A DNA stretch of 64,000 nt from Haliclystus octoradiatus (Eukaryota > Cnidaria > Staurozoa > Stauromedusae > Haliclystidae), in the NCBI GenBank assembly GCA_916610825.1, contig OU744447.1:33357073-33421072 (forward strand). Reading direction: 5' to 3'. Under the pieces are notes generated by a model. That model was not told where the DNA came from and did not search any database. It worked only from the letters and a program-made list of their open reading frames with translations. How positions within the stretch are numbered: the first letter of the stretch is position 1; every line of letters starts with the position of its first letter. Made by a program: the position numbers and the translations under genes. This document shows, one piece after another, positions 27,601 to 37,400 of the stretch.

Positions 27601-29890
27601 GAAGAAAAGCAGCAGGAAAGCAGACATTAAATGGTTAACTTGACATTCCATAGTTCTTTATGACATAGCCAACATAAGCAATTGAGCAAATAAGAGTAAT
27701 ACAGCTGCTATTAGGGTGGTAAAATTAGAATATTAGCTAACCAAAATGCAGTTGCAGCCAATTCCCAGAATGAAAATGAAACAGATTAATAATGCATGTT
27801 TCCAACGAGTTCATTCAAGCCTCATATAATGGTGTGGTGTTTTCAATTTCAAAAAAACAGCTGCTGATTCACAAGTTCATGCCAATCAAATTTCTATTGT
27901 TGTTTCTAAATTTAGGGCATTTAGGGCCAAATATTGCGTGCATAGAAATTAATCCTCAAATTTTATTTCATTTCTTCGCCTCCAAACTGTAAACACAAAA
28001 TGTTGAACAAGCAGTGAATCAAAATAAGGTAGTGAGATTTTTAAAAAGAGAATTAATCATTTTTATTTTTCTCTTAACTAAATTTGAGGATTTTTCTCTG
28101 TCTTCCATAATGGAAATTCTTAGGAATTTGCTCAAAAATTTTCATCTTGGGGCGCAGCCGCCATGCTTTGCAGCCCGGTTTGGAATGAAGTTTATGGTCT
28201 TTTGCGTGGTCAAATACCTTTGGTTACATAAACATGTTGAAAACAATACCATAAGGTTAAAAGTAATTAAGCGGGGGTTTGCTTATTTTGACATCGAATT
28301 ATAGATTTTGTTCTTGTTGAAGCTTGAAGTTTAAAATACAGATTTAAATTAGATTTCTACTGCTGTTTGTTGTATGATATTTGAATAAGATTTGAAGGCC
28401 GAAATGATTTTGTTCCTTTTAGTCTTTATTTACAATATTAGTTGATTATTTCATTTAAAAGAAATCTTCTTCCGCTTATGTTGCATTAGCGATTGCTTTA
28501 GATTATTGCTTTGCATTATGTAGCGTTGTTTTATCCTCAAAATCCATAACATATGTAGTGGTTTATATATATTGTAACTTCCGTTTGCATCAGTCTTTCT
28601 CTACATGTAAATAATCACTGTAATATGTAATCGCCCTCTATCTATGTTAACCTTTGTAGAGTCAACACCTATTTAATATGATCACATACAAAACTCTACA
28701 TCGGTGACAACGACATGATTTTATTTTTTCAAGCCCTCTGAAGAGTATTACTCAATTTTTGGAGATTTATACAAATTGTTATCTCATTCATACATAAATA
28801 TACTCTGGAAATAATGTCAAGGAAATAATTCGACAAATCAATTTGGTCATAGGCCTACTGGCGTTATTATTGGCATTGGCAATCTTTAGACATCGTTCAT
28901 CGTAAATTAATACAAACTTTATTTATCTCAAATGAGTGGCACCTTACGTCTCTCACTTAATCAGTCATTCCATTATGCACTCATTTGCTTGGTATTGGTA
29001 ATAATATGCTGTAAATATTTAATTTGATGATCTACTGGCAAGTCCTTTTGCAACCCCTTTTTGTCTGTCAGTAGACATCCTCATTATTACCGAAGAACAT
29101 TCATATATGGATAAGCAGACATAATTCTCCTTCTCTATACTATATGGAAAACATAACAACAAAGATTCAATGTCAGTCGATTTAAACCATGTATCAAAAA
29201 CAATATGAGAAGAATTTATTACACCGTCGTCCGTCAACTCAAGAATAAGGTCGTTACAATATTCAAAATACAATTACCTATCTGGACTGTCGTTTTTGAT
29301 AAATGTTCACATTTTATCATCTTCATTATTTAATCTCTGTTTCATTTAAATTTTCTATGTATTTGTTATTGTTTATTGTAACTCTGTCTCTGTAGGGGGG
29401 GACATCTGTAGTGGTTTATATATATTGTAACTTCCGTTTGTATCAGTCTTTCTCTACATGTAAATAATCACTGTAACATGTAATCGCCCTCTTTCTATGT
29501 TAACCTTTGTAGAGTCAACATCTATTAAATATGATCATATACAAAACTCTACACATACAATTGCGTATTCGCCACATTGGCATTAGGCCTACCCAAATGA
29601 TTTTTTTTTATGTTTTGCAAAGAAATCAAACCATCGTCGTTGGCCAGAATGATCTGTAATGTAAACTTCGTGAGTACGACGATCAAAACAGGAAGTTGTA
29701 AATGATGTGACCCTACCGTCTTCGTTCAATGAGATCTGAAACTGTCTTTTATTTTTAGGCCTATAAATCAAACTCACACTATTCTTATTTGGACGTTAAC
29801 ATGATGACAGCCAATGATATTAGCATCAGGAACAAACTTTACAAGTCTTTCCTTGATATCTTTCAGTTCTCCTTCGATAGTTGAATTCAT
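19886..29890 (-). CDS. RWD-like domain plus C-terminal RING-H2 protein, probable E3 ubiquitin ligase (about 377 aa)
   Basis: Nine exons on the minus strand: 29890-29780, 29735-29593, 26470-26305, 25711-25548, 24788-24732, 24081-23971, 22947-22818, 21553-21445, 20028-19886 (stop at 19888-19886). Phases agree throughout. Residues about 85-200 look like an RWD fold (FPDLYPQLPITIELKS, then a CEE-like helix and FMNTFLIENPL). A RING-H2 follows: CQIC near residue 281, CGHLFHNKC at 311-319 and CPGC near 335, giving C-x2-C ... C-x-H-x2-H-x2-C ... C-x2-C. The tail EKWNITPQIAEDRWAHQEAR is acidic and basic and ends DFLDL. RWD plus RING suggests an E3 that recruits an E2; substrate unknown. I do not recognise the orthologue, so no symbol is given. 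Exon 1 and the 44-bp first intron are the least certain part. AMN1 converges on it from the left. Confidence 0.83.
20100..20269. mobile_element. hAT-like MITE (170 bp) in last intron of the RWD-RING gene
   Basis: Ends AGGGTCCGACAAAAG and, reversed, AGGGTTCGACAAAAG. Flanks GACACAGG and GACACGTG look like a diverged 8-bp duplication. A related copy lies at 61421-61589. Confidence 0.6.
21203..21391. repeat. MITE-like repeat with TACAGT...ACTGTA ends (189 bp)
   Basis: Starts TACAGTCAAACCTGTTATAA and ends CAGATTTCACTGTA, with internal CTGTCTATA and GGTCAC units. Tc1/mariner-like ends are suspected. Confidence 0.55.
21672..21893. repeat. GTTCATGAAC MITE copy, extended (about 220 bp)
   Basis: Starts TAGCAAAAAAATTTGTTGAG and ends CAAACTGTTTCCACAGGG. 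Several units inside, including CACGAACAGTTCATGAAC. Lies in an intron of the RWD-RING gene. Confidence 0.5.
22273..22397. repeat. GTTCATGAAC MITE copy, near complete (125 bp)
   Basis: Left CCCCTGCGAAAAACAGTTCA, right CTCCTGAACTGTATTTCGCAGG. Together with the copy ending at 18022 this gives the best view of the family termini. Confidence 0.87.
23125..23235 (-). repeat. tRNA-derived SINE fragment
   Basis: On the minus strand it shows a tRNA-like head, AGTGTAGTAGTTAAGGCATT, and a B-box-like GGGTCAATCCC. It is the same family as the copy at 62330-62425. Confidence 0.55.
23635..23916. repeat. Pair of 46-bp direct repeats, 236 bp apart
   Basis: AATGTTGGCGAAATAAAA followed by GTCATTTGGCC occurs at about 23635-23681 and again at about 23871-23916. 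Confidence 0.6.
24492..24690. repeat. CATA/TACA tetranucleotide microsatellite
   Basis: About 200 bp of nearly pure tetranucleotide repeat with a short interruption at about 24583-24608. All open frames here on both strands are repeat artefacts. Confidence 0.97.
25211..25485. repeat. 68-bp minisatellite, four units
   Basis: ACATTAAGC (or ATATTAAGC) recurs at 25214, 25282, 25350 and 25418, exactly 68 bp apart, each followed by GTTTGTATGGAGAATG and an AATAGAAATAAC-like stretch. A partial GTGGGACATTAA at 25499 may be a fifth start. Confidence 0.9.
26471..29592. other. Large intron 2 of the RWD-RING gene
   Basis: Contains the TRIM-like element at 28554-29553. The rest (26471-28553) has short open frames on both strands, the longest about 96 codons at 28014-28304, none recognisable. 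Confidence 0.5.
28554..29553 (+). mobile_element. Non-autonomous LTR element (TRIM-like), 1.0 kb
   Basis: Two 147-bp direct repeats, 28554-28700 and 29407-29553, each starting TGTAGTGG and ending CTCTACA, with about six differences. They are flanked by a 4-bp duplication CATA. A purine tract TAGGGGGGGACATC precedes the right LTR, so the element reads on the plus strand. The interior of about 0.7 kb shows no gag or pol. It lies in an intron of the RWD-RING gene. Moderately young judging by LTR similarity. Confidence 0.8.
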
Positions 29891-31437
29891 ATTTAAATAT
29901 TTCGACGTGGATAATAACAAAAATATAATTTCAAATAAAGCTGCTGCTATAAAGCAGCCGCCATTACACTTTCACGTTGAATGAGTCTGGGGATGAACTC
30001 TAATGTTTTCCAATTATTCGAACTACATTCGTGCTATGTGAAACAGCGAGGATGACAAACTTTCCCAGATAAAAGTTACAAAACTTCACACTTTCACTTA
30101 CAAAGTTATATTAAGAACTAAATAAGAACTTCGATATTTGTTTATTGACGTTTAGAATTTCAGAATTCGACAAAAACTAATTTTTCTATTGTATATCTAG
30201 TTTTCTAGTTGCAAAAGTGCTGCAAATTCAATCGTTTTATTTTTATCGAGTTAGGGAGAATAATACTAGTTGAACAAAAGGAACATGATTGGATTGGTGA
30301 ATTGATGCAAAATTGTATTCTCTTTCCGATATGCAATACATTATGCGTTGAGTTTGCGCCATTTTCTTGAACGCTTGGAAATTAACTTTGCTATGCCAAA
30401 GTGATAATGAGTCTTATGTAATGTGTCCTGTTTCAAAAAAATATTTGAGGCTTCTTCTCGGGGATAAACCTTTGGTATTTGCTACCAGAATTACTCTTTT
30501 TTACAGATAAAAATATTATATTCATCAATCTATTCACAATAACACCCTTCCTGATATATAAACTAAACGTCATTAGCTTGAATAGAGTCTAAAACCCACT
30601 GGTATATCAAGTTTTTCATCATCAACAGTAAAGTAAAAACGCGGACGGATGTAATCTGAGTACGGTTTGACTGGATACCATCATTTTCATGATCTGACTT
30701 TATTTTATGATACTTCGAAGTCGAGGCTATCCTAGCAAGATCTACAATATCCGGTAGGTTTAACTTCTTATTGAACACCTCCGCACAAAAAAAAAACATA
30801 GAAACGGTTACTCCATATAATTCAGAGCAATTCATATACTATACAACATGCAATCAGAAACAACATATATATTATGTTTCAAAAATGGACGAAATTTGAA
30901 AAGCAGTACTAATATAGTCCATGAAGATGCATAAACAGCAGCAACGAATGCAAACACCTCTGTTGAATAATGGGAGTTGAAGAAACTTCATCTTACAAAT
31001 ACCGAGAATACAAATCGCTATACGCTTACAATATGAAGAAAATTCCTAAGCGACGTCCTGTTTAAAATTAGCCTCACTCGCGTGTTTAGATTTTGTTATT
31101 AAACGACCTCTACAAAAATAACATACAAAATCATATTATTATTTTAAAAACTAATTGTTATCACGCAACTGTCGAATGGTATATGAATTCGCATTGATCC
31201 TTATAAACACGAAGACAGATCAATTATCAAAGCTCGTAATCAAACTCAATGAAAATACCAGTTGGTTTGATTTTGTGTCTAGCCTAGATTCATCTAATGT
31301 CATGTTTGTTAAATACCTGTCAAATTCAAGAATACTGTTTTCTCTTATCTGTCCCTTATCGTTATCTTTAATATTCAGGGATCTCGATCAACGATCCCCC
31401 AAATAATATTAACGATTTGCCCACAAAAAGCAGGAAA
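29891..31437. other. Intergenic, between the divergent RWD-RING and vWA genes
   Basis: 1.5 kb with both promoters presumably inside. Apart from the doubtful coding fragment at 30563-30790, no feature was identified. Confidence 0.5.
30563..30790 (-). pseudogene. Possible decayed coding fragment, unknown
   Basis: Read on the minus strand, one frame gives FNKKLNLPDIVDLARIASTS and then DHENDG; an overlapping frame continues as YSDYIRPRFYFTVDDEKLDI and runs to a stop. The amino-acid make-up looks coding, with what would be one frameshift near 30675. I do not recognise the family. It could also be chance or a missed exon of an upstream gene. Confidence 0.25.
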
Positions 31438-34400
31438 ATGAGGGCACTTGCTTTTTCTGTCTTCTTCGCTATATTTTTGCTCTCAGGATATTCACAAGGG
31501 AAAAGCTACAGTTTGCATGCAGACTCACAAGGTAAGCTGTATATCATATTCCTAAAACATTTTATTTTGTTGAATTGCAATATGATTTGTTATATATATG
31601 TACTGTACTAGTCAATCAACATACAGCAACAAAAGCAATTTCCAAGTCAAACAAACAATATGAAGAATAAACACCAAATAAAGTACTCTATTTATTTTTA
31701 TTGCAATCGAGAGCAGAATACGTTATCAGAATTAAATGATCTTAAGAGAAACGCAAATCGAATTATACAATCATTGAAAGCATAGAAGTTTCTATTTATA
31801 CATGAGCCTGCAAAATGTGCAAATGTAAAAACCATTCACGTTGAATATTAACTGCAGTTGATTTAGTGCGTATACAAAATCAATGTTCACTTGATTCGTA
31901 ATTTTTAAGGCCAGAAAGTTATACGAAGCATTCTATATATTCTATTTAACAAGTAAGATTGCAAATCTACGTTTGAGTCAATCAGATTGATATCACGGAC
32001 GTTCTCCGGAATTTTTTCTTTCATACCTACAGTCGATGATTATAAATATATAGATTATCAAAAATTTCCTAACATGTTTAAAAGTTTCCATGATTCTTGT
32101 TTTTCTTTATATAAAAACCTACAGGAAGGTTAGTAACTTCCCTATTTTAGAATATCTGTATGAATAATTTGCATCATTTCGTTTGCATAGGTCAGATGTT
32201 CCATGATGTTCCAGCCAGTTTGAGGAATAAAATCCCAAGTGATTGTCCAGTAAAAGCAGATTTATTAGTCTTGGTTGACGCATCTGCTTCAATTAATCAC
32301 GGTCGATTCAATTACTTCCAGACAAAAGTAAAGCTGTTGATAAAAAGCATATTTGCTTCGTTTACAATTTCGAAAACTGCAACACATGCGTCTTTGGTAG
32401 TATTTTCATCATCAACACAGGTATAAATTATTATAGTTATTGGTGATTATATTTAAATTGTTACCATTGTGAGGGTTTAATGTTGAGTATATTCTATTTT
32501 CGATCAGTCACTTTATCAAAACTCGGAACGATAGTCGGAATGCCAAGAGGATTTACTATAGGAAAAAGGATAATTAAAAGCTTCGTAAAATTGAAAGAAG
32601 TCGTATCTCCTTTCACGCGGAATCAAAGTTTCCAACATCCAAGTCAGCTATGTTTACACCTTTGGGACATCTTTACTGCTAGAGTTCATTTAGTAATTTA
32701 AATGTCGTTTTTCTATAGAAAAGGCTCAAACACCCGACAAAAACGTATCACATCTAGAGGTTTGATACATTTTTGACAGAAATAAGTTTATCCAAGAACT
32801 AAATACCTGTACATTTCATGTATTTCTTAATAAACTATATTTATTTCAAGCAGAAAAGATGTTCTAAGGATGTGGGAATTACTGACTTGGACGTTTGAAT
32901 CTTTTGATTTGGCGAATTTGTAAATTCCGACTTCACATTTTTCCTATAGATGATAGATAGATAGTATAAAGTAATGTAGACGGTTTCGCCCTACTGAAGG
33001 CACCCGTCACGATTCCTCTATTTTCAGAGAAGTGGCTTTTTTCGCTTAGAGCAATGATTTTAAACGCTCTTTGTTGATCTCAGCCGCGTCACTGCACATC
33101 AATCAACTCAACAGATTTCATGGCAGATATGTCTTGATTTTCAATGCGCAACGATCGCTGCAGCTACTCACAATGAAATTCCCTCTGGACCACTCCATCC
33201 GCCATCCTCAGATGGTACTCATTTGATGTTTCAGATAAAGTCAAAGCTGGGTTGACCTCCGGGGGATTTGAACCACAGTCGATCAGATATAATCCGATCT
33301 GAAGTTCGGTTGCTCTGCCATCTGAGCTAATCCGAGCTAATAGACAGTATAGAGTATATTTAAAAACACATCTATAAATAACATGATACATGTTGAGATG
33401 AAAATTAATTGAAGTAACTTCTGTACAATTTCTGCGTGATTTGTTTAAAAGATGTTGATCCTTGATTGTTGAGCTTCCAGTCTCAATCCAAATGCTGTGT
33501 ATGATAGATCATAGATAAAGACACAGATAATACAATGTTTCATAATAACTTTAAGATGTATATTCATATATAATCGCGTGTTCTTCGCACCGCATACTTC
33601 ACATTCTAATTTTAGAATCAATGTCCTACATGTTTAATTAAGAGGCTGAGAATCGAAATGAGGCACAACACTTGCCCCTTCTAAAGTAAATTAAAATTTA
33701 ATAAATTGTCATATAAGTTAAGTTAATTAATAAGATATAATAATGTAATAAAACATTCACGGTTAAACCAAGTTATTAAAACGGTTCCATTAATGAGTGG
33801 TAGGATCTGATGGATCAAAACGAGTTGGAGCTTTTATGATTCGTCCACTGCGTGTTCTTTGCGATGCATCTGAGACGGTTTGGTCACTTGTTCTTAACGG
33901 TGTAATCACTTAAGCACGTGCCTGTATTAAATTTCGACCTGATTCAGTGCACACCTCAACGCGGCGAGAAGTGGCTGATTGTACATGTCCACGAATAGGA
34001 CTATTTATGACATTAATATTTCTAATCGCAACTCGCTCACCAACGTTTGGCTGAACAAGTGGAGCAATTTTTTTGTTGAATCGTGCGCTAATCTCACGAC
34101 GGTTTAGCGGTGCGCTGATGACGTTCATTGATAATTTTATTTTTCAATCAAAGCTGGAATTGGAGTTATGGGTTTACGACCCATTAACGCATGTAACGGA
34201 GAAGTTCCTATTGTGCGATGATAAGTAGTACGTAGTATATATAGCGTGCGTCTTAAGCGATGTTTGTCATTTAAATGGTCCAAACGATGCCAACGACGCT
34301 TGAAAGTGCGATGGAATCGTTCTATCATACCGTTTGATTTTGCATAACGCGGTGCAGAATGTCGAATTCTAACACCCCATGATTTACAGAATGATTTGAA

Positions 34401-37400
34401 ATCATCGGAAGTGAATAGTGGACCATTTTCACTCATGATTTCAAAAGTTGGGCCATGCATTGCAAAAATAGCCTCAAGCGCATCTATAATCTCAGAGGTT
34501 TTCTCTTTTCGCAAAGGATATACTTCTGGAAAGCGGGATCCATAGTCCACCACAGACAAAAATGGTTTTCGATCAACGTGGAATATATCTGTGGCAACTG
34601 TGTGCCATGGTAGTAGAATTGCTGATGGCTGCAGTTCAAGATCAGGAATTCTTTCTTGAAATTCTTTCCAGCTTTCACAATGATCTAAAGCAGACTTCAC
34701 ATCGCTTGACAATCCCGGCCACCAAACAGAACTTAATTGGGCAAGTGTAGATTTAACACCGAGATGACTATCATGTGCTAGTTTCACAAGATTTTCACGT
34801 AATGATGATGGAATAACAATTTGATTTCCACTTAGAAGTATTTAATACAGTTAAATTATGTCGTTCTTTAAAATAACAATCAAATGACTCAGGTAAACCT
34901 GACCAGTCATTTGTTTCAATGGCGTTAATGACACGAGACAATGCATTACTATGGGTGGTTTGTTTCGAAACGTCATCTCGTGTTACAAATTGCTGTTGTT
35001 GTATAATGTTTTCATCGTCATCTTCATCATCATAAGTATTTATAGCTGCTATTTCATTAATTTCTTGTGTTGATAATAATAATGTACCTGCAGATTCCAA
35101 AGTGACAAACGCTACTTGGTTGTACTCTGCCTCTGTTAACTCAGGTGTACTGTCGTGTGCTGGTGACCGCATTAGAGTATCCGGTAATCGGTTCATAGAT
35201 TTTTTACCGGTTTATAAAGGATCTCGGATCCAAATGGTGCAAGACGTAGCATCATCCGCTGAAGTCGCGGTGGTATAGCATGTAACAGTTTAGTCCATAT
35301 TGCTTCTAAAGGCTTATGATCAGTCCAAAATTCGCAAGTGCCATCGATAATAAACTGTCGGAATCGATTTGCTCCGAACACTATTGTTAATAATTCTCTT
35401 TCCATCTGTGAATATTTCTGTTCTGTAGTCGTGAGCGAGCGACTGGCCGTTAACACAGGTTTCCACTCATTATCGTGCAGCTGTAATAGTACTCCACCTC
35501 ACCCATAAGGGCTTGCATCGGACAGAATTGCAGCTTCTGCATCTGGTGCATAAAACGACATAGTTTTAGTTGCAGCACGACGTAAACATTCGTCTTTCAA
35601 AATATCTCTAATTGTTGACGTGCGTAGATAAATCAGGCAGAAATTTCTGCATGTAATTATGCATACCTAGAAGGCGCCGAGCCTCGATTATGTTATTAGG
35701 AGGTGACATGTCAAACGCTTCAGTAATTTTAGATGTACCTGGGGATATTCCACTAGGAGATATAGTATGCCCTAAGTACATTAATTTATCCTGTGCTATT
35801 TTACATTTTGATTTATTTAGTTTAGCACCAATGGTTTTCAAACGAGACATTACAATCAGAGCCATCGATATACAAGAGTTGGGACACACTCTCATGTTGC
35901 CGCTGAGCATCTGATTGGCCAACGCGATTATCACGTGATACATGGGCGCCATTTATGTTCATGATTTCTGAAGGACTTCAACTTAGCGCGAAGAAATTGT
36001 ATGTGTTTTGAATTCGAAGGATGTAAACATTGCAAATTATGTTGTAATAAGGTAGTTGTTCTGCCACGAATGGGTATGATATTATAAATTTTCATGTTCT
36101 GATGATAGATAGATTATCTATTTCGAGCATTTCAATTTCAAAGATTACAAACCATTCGATAGAATAGTAATGAAACTCAGAGCTAGAACACAACACATAT
36201 ACATTTAATCAATAAGTATGCTCTTCCAATTTGTGTTGCAAATTTGTAAAAATTTGAACCATAAATTAAATATTACGGTTACAAATTATATTTCTTACCT
36301 TTTGGAGGCAAAGCTGGATTAACGCTTTTGTTATGACACACAAAGTCACACGATAAAAACTGAATCATTTGATCGATTTGTGAGGTGATTCATTATTATG
36401 ATTTATCGTTTTACGATTTAAATATTGATACACTATACAGTATTTTACATATTACAAATTATTAACAAAATAATGATCATATAACGTCCATCAATAACAA
36501 AATCATATCAAAATGCTTGTAGCGACATATCACATATGACATTGGCAAATAAGCGATTGGTTTCCGAAAACAAAAATTAAAAATCTGAGGTTTCTCAAAT
36601 TCATTCTGCATTGATTGGCGATTACAAGCTCCTGCAATAAATACATAGAAAAAGGTTTATTATAATTCCATCTGCATTATTTACGATCATTTTTTCAGAC
36701 AAACATACCAGCAGCAAAGCCCACTACATAAATCTAAACATCTACAATTTTGTCCATAACAATCAAAGCAAAATATCAGTCAGTTATTATCAGTTATAAA
36801 AAAGTTATTGGAGCTACTACATGAATCCTTTATCCATATTGGCTTTGGTGCATCTGTCAATGCCCTCAATAGTTATAAAATTCAAATCAGTTGCCAGAAA
36901 GAATAAATATTATGAATGTGTTTTAGAGTCATCAAGACGGCGACGCAATCTCATTCACTACCCTTTCACAACTGTCTATAACCATCCTTACTTTCGGGAT
37001 ACTCCAGCGGATTACTCAACAACTTCTACACCTTTACACTATCTGCTTTGGCCAAGAAAATAATCAGAAAACATTTCAATTAGAAATCAGAAATCGTACA
37101 GCTTCTTACCAATCATCAAGGGCAATGCGAGAAAAAGCAATATTAAAAATTGCAAGGAGGTACTATATTCAAATTATTCAGATAAAATAGGTGTAATACT
37201 AACTAACCTTGTACTTCTGAATCGCTTGTTAAGAAATGTAATTCTACCAATATTTAAAATAGCTTCAAGGCTTCAACTGCCGATTTAATGCTGATTTCTT
37301 CGCTACTCCAACTATAAGGTCAGGCATTCTTTCACAGTGCAAACACGAATCCATCAAGGATGATATTAACAAGCGAATATCAGCGTCAGAGTAGATCAAT

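Noticed and set aside
32480-32701. 73-codon open frame after vWA exon 2, resembling a vWA second half
   Set aside because: The similarity is too loose, and 40105-40495 is a clear and in-phase second half.
33250-33335. tRNA gene candidate on the minus strand
   Set aside because: A and B boxes are good, but the acceptor arms do not pair and a SINE body follows directly.
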